64,000 nt of DNA from NCBI GenBank assembly GCA_905221605.1, contig CAJNDS010000454.1, positions 1 to 64,000 of the forward strand, written 5' to 3'. The stretch is from Symbiodinium natans (Eukaryota > Sar > Dinophyceae > Suessiales > Symbiodiniaceae). A program made the translations under genes and the position numbers. The notes below the pieces were generated by a model, which worked only from the letters and a program-made list of their open reading frames with translations, was not told the DNA's origin and did not search any database. This document shows positions 11,541 to 23,436 of this stretch, piece after piece; the stretch's first letter is position 1; every line of letters starts with the position of its first letter.

Positions 11541-11801
11541 GAGCACTATTCCACGAAGCGCATCTTGACACAGAAGGGTTTCGGAGTTTGGGTGCAGAGG
11601 GCTCAGCCGCAAGCTTTTGCACCTTACCAGGCAGCCTGTCGTCATCACTGGGATAAGGGCAGATGCTGCCAGGTCGGGCAGAGGGAGGGTTTGGGGTTTA
11701 GGGCTTTGGGGGCTTCGACTGGCTTTTTCGGTGGGGCTTTACGATGACAAGGACCCCTTCTTGCCTCGAGGCAAAGCGTGGAAGTCTTAGACAATAAAGC
11801 G

Positions 11802-12113
11802 TCACACGGGATTGTTGTCGGGAGTATTGAAGTCATCGACTAGTCGGTGGCATGAAGCATGTCCTAGGTGGGGACTGTTGCGAGGACTGGCGTTAAGAAA
11901 CTTATGGAGTGGGAATCGTTGCAGGAGGCTCGAGTGTGTAGACCGCCCTCTGCCGGGTCGGAGATCCTTCGTGGCATCCTGCTGCCGGGGAGTTCCGTTC
12001 CGTTCTTGTGGTGGGGGGGCCCGTTCTAACACTCTCAAGCTCTCGGCCAGCAGGATTCGCATCCTAGCTTGCAGAGGTGAAACCTGCAGGGTCTCCTGAA
12101 GTCCGTCCTTCAT
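11802..12113 (-). CDS. Unrecognised open frame with helical N-terminus
   Basis: A 103-codon minus-strand frame from an ATG at 12113. The first 32 residues (MKDGLQETLQVSPLQARMRI, then LLAESLRVLERA) look like a real amphipathic helix; the rest is basic and proline/serine-rich and may include intron. The plus-strand frame over the same bases is less protein-like. No family assignment. Confidence 0.35.
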   Translation of the reverse strand: MKDGLQETLQVSPLQARMRILLAESLRVLERAPPPQERNGTPRQQDATKDLRPGRGRSTHSSLLQRFPLHKFLNASPRNSPHLGHASCHRLVDDFNTPDNNPV

Positions 12114-12869
12114 GGTGGCTTAGCTGAGGGTTCCGGGTATTGAGGGTCATGGCTTAAGGGCATGAGGCCTTCAGCTCGGGGGGCTAGATGGAGACCCTGC
12201 GCATAAATCTCTTCTAAGCTTCTAAGTGATGTCCTACCACCGATACCACCAAGGGTGTACGTGTAATATACACTGTACTGGAAACCTGCACCTCTCTTGC
12301 TTGGGGTCCAGGGCTTAGGGTCTAGGAGGTTCCGCGGGATAAGAAGAATATCTCATTCAGGGTCTGGCTTTCATAGTTACTTCAACTGGCAGCTTCTGAA
12401 GACGGGCGCCAACTTTCTTGAAAATGAGAAGCATTCGGCGTTGTTCTCGCAGAGGTTGTTCGTGTCATGCACTTGGCAACTCATGCGAAGATTCACTTTG
12501 CAAGTTGTGCTGCGTTTGAGTAATTGATATGTTCTGCACGCCGTCACTTGGAGTCATTGCCTGCCAAGGGCGACCATTCTGGGAAGAGAAGTGTCGAGGT
12601 TTCTTGTTGGGGCGTGACTTTCATGCGCACCCGATGAGGTTCACGGGCAATCTGACGAAGTCAGGCGCTGATGCCGTAGGTGTTGGGACTTGAGGCCTCA
12701 TCCCGACGCGACCTTCACACCTGTTTGATAATGAAGACTCGCTCAGATTCACATCTACACGTCTGAGGGGTTGTGGCGTTTCGGGTTATGGGGTTTAGGG
12801 TTTGGGGATCAGGGTTTGGGGTGTTGGGGTTAAGGGGTGTAACCCTGAAGGGATAAAGCGTTGTGGGCT

Positions 12870-13460
12870 TAGGCATGGGTTTGCATGTCTCGCAAGCCCC
12901 ATGCGCCTCCAGGCCTTTCGAATCCCAGAGCCATTGAACAGGCCCTGAATGGCCCAGAACCCTCAGGCCTCCACCAGCAGATGTGGGAGTGACCTGTGGG
13001 TCGGAGGATGAGAGAGTGGGACTCGTCTTTCCCCAAAGCTTGGATATCACTGTGCAGCCTGGCACAAGCCGGATCGGGTGCCCACCCCTTTGGGAACCCC
13101 TGGGAGTTCTTGGGGGGGGGTCTGGCAAACGGCCTCCAGACGGCGCAGGTGCACGCGGGCCCTGCGACAGACAACTCTTTCGAACACTTAGAGTTTGCTT
13201 TGGAGGCTTTGGAGGAAAGGCATGATAAGGTTCAGGGGTCGAGGCTTCGGAAGTTGGAGCGAGGGATTGAGAGGGTTCAGGACATAGGCGGTGGTTTACA
13301 AAGCGCGGCTGCGCAACCCGCGCGAGAGCTGCATCGGGAGTTACGAAGAAGGTCATGTAGTTTCCGAATATACATGGCATCCCCAAAGCGCCTTTCCCAG
13401 GAGAGGCGCTCCTCCAGAAAAAGGCGCACGACAGCCTCGGGTTTGTGCCAGATATCTCAC
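12870..13460 (-). CDS. Unrecognised gene, at least two candidate exons
   Basis: Minus strand. An exon at about 13,310-13,457 reads WHKPEAVVRLFLEERLSWER then RFGDAMYIRKLHDLLRN, charged and helical. A second at about 12,890-12,955 reads GLFNGSGIRKAWRRMGLARH after a TTCAG acceptor. I do not recognise the protein. A competing plus-strand frame near 13,130-13,230 (NSFEHLEFALEALEERHD) is also coding-like, so strand is not certain. Confidence 0.33.
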
Positions 13461-13752
13461 GTTCAAGCTCAGGTAACTGGTGGTCCCTCTTCTGCATGGG
13501 CATGTTTGGCTTGTGCTACTTTCCAGCTTGCCAAGCTTTGTTTACAGGTCCACCCCTCCTGAGAAAAACGGCCCTCCCCCCTCCTCCCCTTTTTTCAGCC
13601 GCCAGACCTGTAATTTCCTCTGCAAGGTCATTGGAAATATCTGAAGAAGAAGAACCTAGGGGTGAAGGGGGGCCAACACGACAAGCAACCAAACAGCTCA
13701 CCCCATCCCCCCGCATCCTCCCTCCCTCTGCAAGGTGCGGTTCTTGCAGGGC

Positions 13753-13817
13753 GGTTTAGGGTTTAGGGTCTAGGGTCTAGGGTTTAGGGTATAGGGCTAG
13801 GGTTTAGGGTTTAGGAC
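13753..13817. repeat. Degenerate TTTAGGG array
   Basis: About nine units of TTTAGGG and variants TCTAGGG and TATAGGG. Confidence 0.85.
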
Positions 13818-13925
13818 CAGCATGACAAGTGGTTTTGGTAGCCACAACCAGCGGCCACCCGAGGCTCAGGCCTGCTCGCCCGACGAGCCTAGGCTGAACC
13901 GCCTCGGAAGGCTTCGGGGGATTAG

Positions 13926-14084
13926 TTTTTGGGGCCTTTTGGGGCCTTTTGGGGCCTTTTGGGGCCTTTTGGGGCCTTTGGGGCCTTTTGGGGCCTTTTG
14001 GGGCCTTTTGGGGCCTTTTGGGGCCTTTTGGGGCCTTTTGGGGCCTTTTGGGGCCTTTTGGGGCCTTTTGGGGCCTTTTGGGGT
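13926..14084. repeat. 10-bp minisatellite GGGGCCTTTT
   Basis: About 15-16 near-perfect copies of GGGGCCTTTT, one with a single T deleted near 13,976. It creates long spurious frames on both strands (Gly/Phe/Leu-rich on plus, Lys/Pro-rich on minus). Confidence 0.97.
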
Positions 14085-14089
14085 TAGGG

Positions 14090-15580
14090 TTGAAAGCCCC
14101 AACTCACCTGAAGAACAACAAGCCTCAATCCTGGACCCCACCAACTCCAAACCCACCCAAGCCCAAACCCAAACCCCAGAACCCTAGACGCCCTCAACCC
14201 CGCCAAACCCCCAAACACCCCAAAACCCTCCCCCAAACCCCCAAAACCCTTAAACCTTTTGAACCCCCAAGCTTCGGGAGCCCTTGGGTGCCACTGGGAG
14301 CCCCGGCCACCTCCGCCCTTCGCCTCTGACAAAGAGATATGCTTGGCGCAGGGGCGCTTGGGAGCCGGTGCTTTTCGGGCTCTTTCCAGCGTCTTCAGGG
14401 CTCTCTATCACCTTTTCATCTTTTTTTTTGAGAGGGGCGATGGGGGGGAGGGGACTATCTGGGGTTCATCGGGTTTTTCTGCCTCCACGCTCCACGCTCT
14501 TGAACCTTGAGACCCAGGAGGGAACCCAAAACCCAGCATGCCATGAACCACGAAGGAAAAATACCAGAAACCCTGAACTCGACCATTCGAGTGGAAACCC
14601 CAATGCCTAGCCCTAGAACTCGAACCTGAAACCCAAATCACCCAAGAACCACATGAAAAAACAGAACCCTAAACCCTGCACCCCAGACCCACGATGAACC
14701 ACAGGGAGAGGGGGACCATGGTGGGGGGGGAGGCGGGGGTGGGTTGCATGGATGCTGTTGTTGGCGGCTTGCAGGGCCTTGTCGAGCTTCCACACATTCA
14801 AAGTAGTAGGAATGACTCTGCAAGGACATTACAAGAGCCAAAACTTCGAACTTCAAATTCTGCACCCCAACCCCCCCCCCCACCCAAACCCTAAAGCCAA
14901 CTCGTTCCCACTCGCCTTCGGACTCGGATGCCTGAGCCTCCCGGGGGGGTTTAGGACTTACGCCTCGTCCCTAAGGCGCTATGCCGAACCCAAAACCAAA
15001 ATCAAACTGGAACCCTTAGATTCTGCGCTTCTTTCGGCTGTTGAGGGGTGTTCGCTGGACCCTTCGGCAGCTTGCAGCTTTTGGTCGCGCACAACACGAA
15101 ACTCCTCAACCCTAAAGCCTGAACTCGAAAGCTAAGGATTGAACTATGAGCCCTGAGCCCCAGCAGAGTTGGCTTGGACCTCTCAATCCTGCAAAGGGCA
15201 GAACCCAAAGAAGCGGCGAACCAGCTCGCCCCAAAAACTATCCAAGAGCACAAGACAAAAGCTCACCAGAGCAGAGCCTTAGGAGGTTGGGGTCGAAGCC
15301 CCAAAATGGTCCCTCCCCAAAACCCCAAAGCTCAAGACGTGTGCACAAGAAAGTTGCTCTTCTCAACAGTTAGCAGAAGGCCAGTACGAGGGAAGCGACT
15401 TCCACCCGGCGTGCTCTTGCAATGACCCCGTAGGGGCCGGGCTGCTTGCTCGAGCGAACCGAGCAGCAGCATCAGCTGCTCGACCTGCTGTGTTGACCCT
15501 GAGGGTTTAGGATTTAGGGTTCAGGGTTCAGGCTCCCAGTTTACATCCCTAAACAAGGCTGCACAGATCAGCACCTACAA
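14090..15580. other. Degenerate repeat-rich spacer
   Basis: Scattered CCCTAAA-like and CCCAAAACCC-like sequence, G/C runs (14,440-14,460; 14,715-14,735; 14,870-14,885) and no exon with convincing flanks on either strand. Confidence 0.45.
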
Positions 15581-15586
15581 ACGACC

Positions 15587-15808
15587 TCAGGACCTCAGAG
15601 CGCGAGCCAGACGTTCCTTAAGTCGAGTCAAAGTAAGCGGCTGTATGAAGCTGTCCATGCGCAGGTTTTCCTGCGACTGCTTTGGTAACCCACAGTCGGC
15701 GCCTTTCCGTTTTCGCAGTATTGCTGCGCCCGCACAAAAGATCTGCCCCGAATCCACCCGACCTGTCCAGAGAACAAAGTACGCAAGGTGAAGCTCATCA
15801 AGCAAAGT
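15587..15808 (-). CDS. Unrecognised open frame, likely exon(s)
   Basis: A minus-strand frame of about 73 codons reading LLDELHLAYFVLWTGRVDSG and ending RMDSFIQPLTLTRLKERLAR ALRS then TGA. There is no ATG near the start, so it would be an internal-to-terminal exon. The middle third contains GTCGGG and GTCGCAG and may be an in-frame intron. No family is recognised. Confidence 0.35.
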   Translation of the reverse strand, partial: TLLDELHLAYFVLWTGRVDSGQIFCAGAAILRKRKGADCGLPKQSQENLRMDSFIQPLTLTRLKERLARALRS

Positions 15809-16910
15809 CTGGGCTCAGCAGTCCCCAGCCTGTTCTATGAAGTCGCTGAGGAGTAGGAAGCAAACCTCCGCAAATACGTGGAAATGAGAGCGGGAGGGTG
15901 GGATCTACAAAAGTCTGTCGGGCCAAAACCGCCCTCACCCTGTAACCTGCAAGCCCGAAGCCCTAAACCCCAAACCATGAAAAACACGGAAACAACATCC
16001 AAAAAAAATGCGGAAAAAAAGCCTGAAGTATGTCCAGGTGTCAGACTTGGCGGTGCAGCTTCTGCGGGCGAGAGACCTGGGAATGCTAATGAGCCAGGGC
16101 TTTGGGGCTCAAGGGGACTGAATGCCAGAATAGTTTCCTTAATAGGGGTGAATTCAACAGCTCAGGAAGCCCCATCATGCAAACTGCTGCAGCTTGCAAA
16201 CCGTGCGGATCTATCTCGAAATCTCGGCAGCAGCGATGGCCATGTGTGGGAGTCCTGATAATTGGAAACTGTTGTTGCAATCGTAGCCATGCCCGAAACT
16301 GAACCGGAATGGTGCTGGCCACGTACCAGGCGCGGCGCCCGCAAAGTTCGGGGGGAGGACGCAGGCGCGCGTGAGCCTCTGCGGAGCACAATGCGGCTTG
16401 GGCTGCGAGGGCTTGGGATACGTCGTGGGGCAATGAGCCCTCGACCCTAGACCCCTCGAGGCTACTGCTGGGGTTTGTCATGTTAGGTGGTACGATGTGG
16501 TACGGCTTTGCGATGTTTACTTGGGTTGATAAGTTTGACTGAACATGCCGAACCCAATCCAAACTTCCAGCATCCAACAACACCATGAACAGTAGCCACC
16601 TTGATGAGTCATTCCTACCAGTAGGCAGACAGAGGTCAACATGTTGCCTGCAGCATGAGTAAAAGGAGTAAAGGAGGGACCCTTCTCCGGGAGCCAGGCT
16701 ACAAATAAACATGAATTCTACTAGTCATATTTTAGTCGCATTTTGTTGTAGGGGTAGGATCCAGTGTTCCTTCTAGGGGCCCTGAGATGAGTTGAGCCCC
16801 CCCTGATTTACCCTTCCAAGCTTCTTTTCCAGGCTGCGGGCCACGTCGCTCTGCACTACACCGCCTTCACATTTTGCACCGCTGGAAGAAGGTCCCCGTA
16901 AACCCGAAAC

Positions 16911-17013
16911 TTGGGATGTTCACCCTTAGACTAACAGTCCTTCATAGGGATTAGAATCGGGGGTGCTATAATCCTATTCAGGACTAGTGTTAGTATGCGG
17001 GGGAACATCCCAA
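16911..17013. mobile_element. 103-bp fold-back (hairpin) element
   Basis: Perfect 11-bp terminal inverted repeats TTGGGATGTTC / GAACATCCCAA enclose two arms that pair imperfectly over about 45 bases (CTAACA-GTCC and TAGGGATTA against their complements), leaving only a tiny loop. This is typical of non-autonomous fold-back MITEs. No protein is encoded. Confidence 0.7.
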
Positions 17014-17163
17014 CCTAAACCCTAAACCCTAAACCGGTTGCCTTCGGTCACCGTGCCCTCGGAAGGCAGATGGAAGAGATGGCATGACGGAGTCCGAGGC
17101 TTGTGGGCCGCTGGTGGACTCCGCTTCACACTTGCATGGTAGAGGGATCCTTCTTGCCTTGGC

Positions 17164-17661
17164 TCAACGCAGAGCTGGGGGCGCGGGGCTCTCAGGGACT
17201 ACATTAAGATACACCTGGCTGAACTCACGAGAGCGGCTGACATAGAAACAAAACAACGCCATACGCTGCAACCTGTAGCATGACCGGCTGCTGGTTCCGG
17301 TGAGCTCCACGATCTTTGTCTCGAAATCATCCATGATCTTGTCTGCCTGCACACATATGGAATCATGCGGATGTGTGTCGCTTCTTGTCAAGAAGGCCAG
17401 ACGCTCAAAAGCACGAAACTTCCTTGAGGATCCGCGGACAGCACGCCCTGCCTGCCACTCCTTGTGGATGAGGACGACAGTTCTCATTACCTGCACCACA
17501 CAAGCAACAGCCATCCTAAAATGCCAAAGGCATCCCCTCGGACCCGGAGGATCCCCAGAACAGCAGTTCTCGAAGCAGTAATGGACATACTTGACGATCT
17601 GCTGCGGCTGCTCTATTGAAAGGGGTTTAGGAGTGCCGTGGGAAGAAAGCCTGGAGTTCAA
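17164..17661 (-). CDS. Unrecognised protein, coding-like open frame
   Basis: A 165-codon minus-strand frame. The part 17,200-17,545 looks coding throughout: MRTVVLIHKEWQAGRAVRGS, then RKFRAFERLAFLTRSDTHPH, then ADKIMDDFETKIVELTGTSS. Short stretches carry splice-like flanks (GTGCAG before ADKIMDD; CTACAG then GTTGCAG after it), so introns may be in frame. No family is recognised. Confidence 0.42.
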   Translation of the reverse strand: MNSRLSSHGTPKPLSIEQPQQIVKYVHYCFENCCSGDPPGPRGCLWHFRMAVACVVQVMRTVVLIHKEWQAGRAVRGSSRKFRAFERLAFLTRSDTHPHDSICVQADKIMDDFETKIVELTGTSSRSCYRLQRMALFCFYVSRSREFSQVYLNVVPESPAPPALR

Positions 17662-19095
17662 GGCTTAAAGGACTCAGAATTCTTCAGAGGCCGAAGTCGG
17701 CAGCCTGGGGCTTAACTTCGACCGATGCTGCTTTAGGGCTTCAGGTCTGAGCAACCGCAGGCCTGAATGTAGAGCCGCAGCGTGCTCTTGCCATTGATGT
17801 TCTCCCCGACCCGAGCGTCGTAACCTTGACAGCTCCCGTGCCAGGTTTCAGTGTTTTGGCATCAGTTATCCGCGCTGATGTCTGCAGGCGTCGCTTTGGG
17901 AAATACTCAAGGTCCACCCCGTACTTACTTGAATGGCTGGGGGTTTGGGCTCTGGCTCATGTGAACTAGTGTCCTTCACTTGCTACCGGGGGCAGAGAGT
18001 CTCCCCAAAACAAGCCTCTCAAAACCGTATTTTCATATACAGAAATGAATTCATCCATATATCTATTCCCTTAGCCCCCGTCAAGCCGAACTCCGGAGCG
18101 CGTCGCTTCATGTAAGGGTTGTGGGCCAACTCTGTCAAGGATTTCTGCCCTACATGACAAGTGTTGACGAGCTCTGCTCCAGGGCTTTTAGGGTTTCGCA
18201 TTCGGGAATCCAAGAAACGAAGGCCAAGGCAGCAGGAGGAAGAGGCTTTGAAGATGTGCTGCACTTGCATGCTGCTAAATTAGGAGAGCCACGATCTTTG
18301 ATGTTGGCGAACTCCTTCTTTGGGCACATCCTGCGCACATGAGGGTGGCATGGCGGCACGCAACCAGAGCCTGTGCCTCTTGGGAAGCCTTAGCGACCAA
18401 TGATCACTTCAGCACCCTCTGACTCGTCCGAGATATGAGGGATAAAATCGGAGATGGGCCTTTTGAGGAGAGCAGCACAACGTGAAAACGGCAACCCGAA
18501 CCCCCCCTCCCCAAAACAACAAAAACTGTACAAAAAAGCAGAGCTAAGGGGACAAAAACAGGGCCGGTCCGGTAGATTTGGCCGATCGCTGCCAAGAGCC
18601 CGAACCTTCGCTTCGTGCTGCTTTGTGGGGGGGTTCCCCCAGTGCTGGGCTTTGGAGCTCTTAGCTCTGAGGGTTTCGGGGGCCATTTACCACTCATGGG
18701 GTTTAGAGGGTTTAGGGTTTAGAGGGTATAGGCCGTCGTGGTGCAGCAAAATGTTCGGGTTTAGTTCGGGTTGTTTCGGGTGTTTCGGTTGGAAGGGATT
18801 TCCGAGTTTCATATTCGCGCTTTGTCCAATCTGTTTGTGAGTGGGCCCGTCTGTTTCGTGCTCATCTGGCTTCGCTGTACTTCCACTGTTTCAAGAGGGC
18901 CGCGGCGTCATGGGCTGGTTGCATCGTTTGCACGAGCACGGTTCTCGAGTCTTGCGGCTGAGCGGTGGCTGGCTTGGATTTCTAGGAATTAGGATCAGTG
19001 CAGCTTGGCCACATCTGCGTGTGTGACGCGAGCACGAACATCATTCGGAGCACCTGCCACGATCACTGAACCCTACACTTACAGGGAGAGGCAAC

Positions 19096-19263
19096 ATGAC
19101 CAAAGGATGGGAGTCTCTTCGTGCGGCAGCAGCAAGGAAGGCAAAAGAACGCGAACAACCGAACGCCACGTCGGCGCCGACCAAAAAAAGCCTTGCGACA
19201 TTCACAGAACAGACAGCCTTGCACAACTCCATCCTAAACCCTCAGCCGAAACCTTCCGTTTGA
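19096..19263 (+). CDS. Small 55-residue open frame, possible first exon
   Basis: ATG to TGA on the plus strand: MTKGWESLRAAAARKAKERE, then a Ser/Thr/Pro-rich region with FTEQTALHNSIL. The N-terminal basic helix is coding-like. It may be a small protein or the first exon of a plus-strand gene whose splice donor I cannot place. Confidence 0.3.
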   Translation: MTKGWESLRAAAARKAKEREQPNATSAPTKKSLATFTEQTALHNSILNPQPKPSV

Positions 19264-20362
19264 GGGAGCCGCCTCCTTGTCTAAAGTGGGCCCTCCTCCT
19301 TCGGCGTAGCTGCTGATGAGGCAGTCCAGGTATTTGTCCATGTTGGCGTTCTGTCAAGTCTCAAGACATCCGACGTGGGCTTCGGGCTTGGGCCTGCCGG
19401 AAGCATCAACTTCGAAGCTCCATCCTCAACCCGCAAACCCGGCTCAAGATGCAGCTCTCACTCCGCAATGGCATTCAAACAAATAAGCCCCCCAACCTGC
19501 AATCCTTGAACATCCCTGAACCATGCCACTGCCCCTCATCCCACGGGACCAGCACTTCGAAGTCGCCACAGTACAGCCACCACCAGAGCTTGAAGCCTGG
19601 GGTTCAGGGGGCCCCTGCCTCCGGGCAGGGGTAGGGGGCTTCGGGTTGTTGGGCTTGGGCTTCGGAGGGTTCGGGCTGAGGATTCTTCGGATGCTGTAAG
19701 GTTTAGGAGGAGACCAGCTGGCTCATCAATCCGACTCGATCCAGAGCCCTGCACCCAGCCGGCGCGCCTAAACTCCGTGCGCCCATGCCGCCCCAGTCAA
19801 AGACCCCCAGCTCCAGCTCCTGAGCTCCGGGATCTTACGTTGCGAGACCAGCTCTCGAAAGCCTCTGAAGCCTCAGAGGCCAAAGCCCTCCAGCTTCAGC
19901 TTCGCCAGTGGGGGGCAAAAGCGAAACGTTGGTTTTTCGTGACCCGTAGAGCACTGCGATGCTTTGTTGGGCGCCTCCTGAAATAGCCGTTGGCTACGCC
20001 GAAGACCGTGCACTTTCACATGCTTCAAGTCCTGTCTGGCTGTGGAAGTGCTGATACAAAGCTTCAAAATCAAGGAAGGCCAAGAAACAAAAGAAGCAAG
20101 ACAGCTGTGGCTGTGAGCAACCGAAACCATACCTTGAGGTGGCTTGGTTTCTGCGAAGACTAAAGGCCCTAAACTTAGGCCCTCTGTTCAGGACTTCGGC
20201 CAAGCTTCGCCCGCTTCATTCCTCCAGAAGTAGGCCTGAGCCAGTTGGTGGCCACGGCTTTGGTTGCTTTGGCACTCACCTTTCAGATTATGCCCTTCTA
20301 CTGCCTTAAGCAACCCAATGGATTTCTACGTGGTTCGGAAGCGAGCCTATCGCGGTACCGGC

Positions 20363-20591
20363 TCAAAACTCAAAACGGAGCCGAAGTGCATTATCCACGT
20401 TCATGTTGCCGTGGGCCAAGGAGATGTAGTCCTCGTTGTGGTGGAAGAAATACCTGAGCAGTTTCTTGGAGACGAGGACTCTCTGCAAAAGACCACAACA
20501 CGCCACACAGGCACAGCCTCTCTCAAGCTCTCGGGCAAGAGATTGATGGAGGCTTTATGGAGCCTTCTTTGCAGAAGTAGACGTGGTTTGC
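20363..20591 (-). CDS. Unrecognised gene, terminal exon plus possible upstream exon
   Basis: Exon 20363-20482 follows a GGTCTTTTGCAG acceptor and reads RVLVSKKLLRYFFHHNEDYI then SLAHGNMNVDNALRLRFEF and TGA, in phase 0. A further upstream piece, 20529-20591 (ANHVYFCKEGSIKPPSISC), is in phase if a GC donor is used, but the implied intron is only 46 bases, so that join is doubtful. No family is recognised. Confidence 0.4.
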
Positions 20592-21025
20592 CTTTCACGT
20601 CAACGCAGCAACTTGAGAACAACACGATCAATACGACTTCAACACACCCCGACGCAAAGTCTCGGTCTTTCCCAGCATTAAGGAGCCCTGCGCCCCTGCG
20701 CCTCCAAATCCGAAGCATCCAAACCAAAGACTTTTGAAACTGGAAGCGAAAAGCATCCTGGACTAACACTGACCAACTGAGAACTCTCAAAAAATCGACA
20801 TACGCACCTTCAAGTAAACAAGCCCCGAACGAACATTATTGATCTTTGCGCCCTACGGGTTGTGGGGTTCATGTCCTAACTGCCACTACGCGGCTGGCTC
20901 TCCGCAGCATAAGCATTCAGCTTCATCAGCGTGGCCCGGAAGCTCTCCTGTGCTGCTTTGGGAATCTCGAGCCGGGGTCTTAGAGGCTCAGGGGCTCAGG
21001 AGCGCAGGGTCGAAAGGCATCGCGC

Positions 21026-21408
21026 CTGCCACGCTGGATCCGTGCAGAAGCTGGGGTAGAGCACTGAGGCCACGTTGCCGAAGAACTCGAAGCCCATGTC
21101 GATCTTGGACCTGAGTCAGCTGAAGAGCCCAGGCTGTTGTGGGGCTGCGGGTGACAGGCGTGTTCAGGAACCAGCGGGCCACGTAACAGGGACAACGTTT
21201 CAGGAACTACGACGTAGCAAGAACGAGGGGGACGCGAAACAGAGACTGCACAGGCCTCCCCCACAGTTCCTGGTACAGCTTTGGCTTAGTTCCTGGAACA
21301 GGTTCCTGAAACAAAGTTGCTGTAACACCCCCTGGTTCCGGGTACTGCGTTTGCTCGGCTGTTGCAAAGGTCCAGCGCCAAAGCATCCAGGAGTTCCAAG
21401 CTCAGAAC
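21026..21408 (-). CDS. Unrecognised gene, two well-flanked exons
   Basis: Exon 21346-21408 lies between TTTTGTGCAG and GTACCC and reads VLSLELLDALALDLCNSRAN A. Exon 21026-21110 lies between GACTCAG and a GC donor and reads SKIDMGFEFFGNVASVLYPS then FCTDPAWQ. Composition and flanks are good. The sequence between (about 21,120-21,330) may hold another exon (WFLNTPVT). The protein is not recognised. Confidence 0.45.
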
Positions 21409-22216
21409 CTGCACAAAAGTCTCAACCCATCCTCCTCTGAACAGCCAAAGTATGCATCTCCTAACATTCCACCAACCGCGAAGCCTCGGAGACCCTAAAC
21501 ACGTAGTAACCTCAGGGGCCCCGGGCTTCAGCATGTTCGTAGGCTGTCCGGAGCAGCCAGACTGCATGCCAAAGGCCTCGTCGAGGGTGTGGCGCAGGGT
21601 TCGTAGGGTTTTCAGACTAGGGGTTTAGGTATTTAGGCTCAGAGACTCAGAGTTTTTAAGACTCAACGTGTAGTATTTAGACTCAGAGTTTAGACTCAGA
21701 GTTTAGACTGGGAGTGCAGGAGTGCGGACGTGTAGCCAGCGTCGCTCCTTCACATTGCAACATCTCGTCCACCACCCCACGAACTTCTCAGGGTAGAGTC
21801 TTGGGTTTGTTTGGTTTTAAGGCTTAGGATTTAATTTAAGGAGTGTTGAAGTTCAAAAGCCTGCATGTAGGGTTAACTCCGATACTCAAGAAAAGCAAAC
21901 ATCCCCTACCGCACAGCCTCCTGGGGAACGTTCGTCATGTCCTCGAAATGCTTCGAGACCTTTGCCGGTTCACCGGATGTCCCCAGGACAGGGCTCAGGA
22001 TTCAGGGTAAATTTGAAGCTTCTCAGGGCCTCCTGGAACAGCAAGCAGCTCCCCTGCCCTTGAACCCATGCCGTGTGCTTCATTCAGGTTTTGGGTCCAA
22101 ACCAGAATCGGCTAGGGCCTTCAAAGCTTCAATCCCCGAGCCCCAAGAAAGAGGAAACGCCCTGAGTGCCCTCCCCCAAGCCTCAATTTATAAGACACGA
22201 AGCAAAAATATTACAT

Positions 22217-22217
22217 G

Positions 22218-22250
<33 letters not shown>
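22217..22250. repeat. TA microsatellite
   Basis: About 17 TA units, interrupted once by AAA. Confidence 0.95.
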
Positions 22251-22261
22251 CCGCCGACCCC

Positions 22262-23230
22262 AGCGGTAGCAGGGCGGCGTCAGTGAAGACCCCCCACCGC
22301 CCTCACCGCCCTCACCCGCTCTCACAGCATGCTGCTCATGACACCTTGAATTGGAGTGTTTTTGCATTGTTTGGCTTCAGTGCATGCACCCCATCGCCCT
22401 CACCCATGACGCCTTGAATTGGACCTTTGACCCCCCCCCACCCCATCCATTCAGGTGGTTTAAAGGGCCCAGTGCATGCCCGACCACCCCCTGACCAATC
22501 TCTAGTGTTTTAAGCATTCCAGTCCATGCCCGCCCTGACCGCCCTCACCGCTCTCACCGCTCTCATCACTCCCCCTCCCTATGCCCCCCAGTCCACCCCT
22601 CCCTGACACCAACCCTTTGCCCTCAACCCCCCACCCTCGACTCTGAAACCCCACCCCCCCCCACCCCCCCCATCCCTTCCCTCCTAGGCCCCTACCCCCT
22701 ACTCCGCCCTGACAAATCTCTAGTTTGAGGGATTCCAATCCAAGCCCGCCCTAACCGCCTCCCCGCTCTCATCACTCCCCTGCCTTCCGCCCCCAACTCC
22801 ACCAACCCTCAACCGTCACCTCCCCTGTCCACCCGCCGCGCTCCACCCTGCCTTCCGCCCCAACCCTCTCACCAGAGCTGGTCAAATGAGTCAGGCCCCC
22901 CTTTCCGCCAGCCGCCCCCACCCTCTCCCACTCCCACTCCCTAACCCTCCCACCAACCCTCCCCAGCCCTCATCATTACCCCCTCCCACCATCGTGCACC
23001 ATCCGACCGCCCCCCCGCTCTCACCGCTCTCATCGCTTCTTCATCTCTATGCCCCCCAGTCCACCCCTGCCTTCCGCCCCCAACTCCCTAATCCGACACC
23101 AACCCTCTACCGTCACCCCCCACACCCCCCACCCCCGCCGCCCCCCTTTCCACCCCCACCCACCCCCACCCCCCCCGCCCCCGCCCCCCCCGCCTGCCCG
23201 CGCTCCACCCTGCCTTCCGCCCCAATGCGA
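22262..23230. repeat. C-rich tandem/higher-order repeat domain
   Basis: Nearly 1 kb of pyrimidine-rich sequence built from recurring blocks such as CCGCTCTCACCGCTCTCATC, CTTGAATTGGA, CAATCTCTAGTTTGAGG-type and ATGCCCCCCAGTCCACCCC, spaced irregularly by about 100-250 bases. No gene is supported; proline-rich and glycine-rich frames are artefacts. Confidence 0.85.
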
Positions 23231-23436
23231 CTGTCTTGGGTCTGGGGTCGGCGGCACTGGCGGTAGCCATTAAATCGGGCAGCGCGAGGTCCCCAAAGGA
23301 CCGAGCAAATGCGGACCTTTTAGCCCGGGTCGTCCCGGGAATAGCCTTGCTGGCCTCTGGCCTTCTGCGAAGCAGAATTAGGCCGGACGCCAGTGCCGCT
23401 TTTTTTTTCGTGGTTTTTTGCGTCGCCACGGAGGCC

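Noticed and set aside
13822-14329. Gly/Phe/Leu-rich and Lys/Pro-rich repeat proteins
   Set aside because: Produced by the 10-bp minisatellite on either strand.
16086-16712. 208-codon open frame on minus
   Set aside because: Composition is uneven, another frame is equally open, and no splice or domain support was seen.
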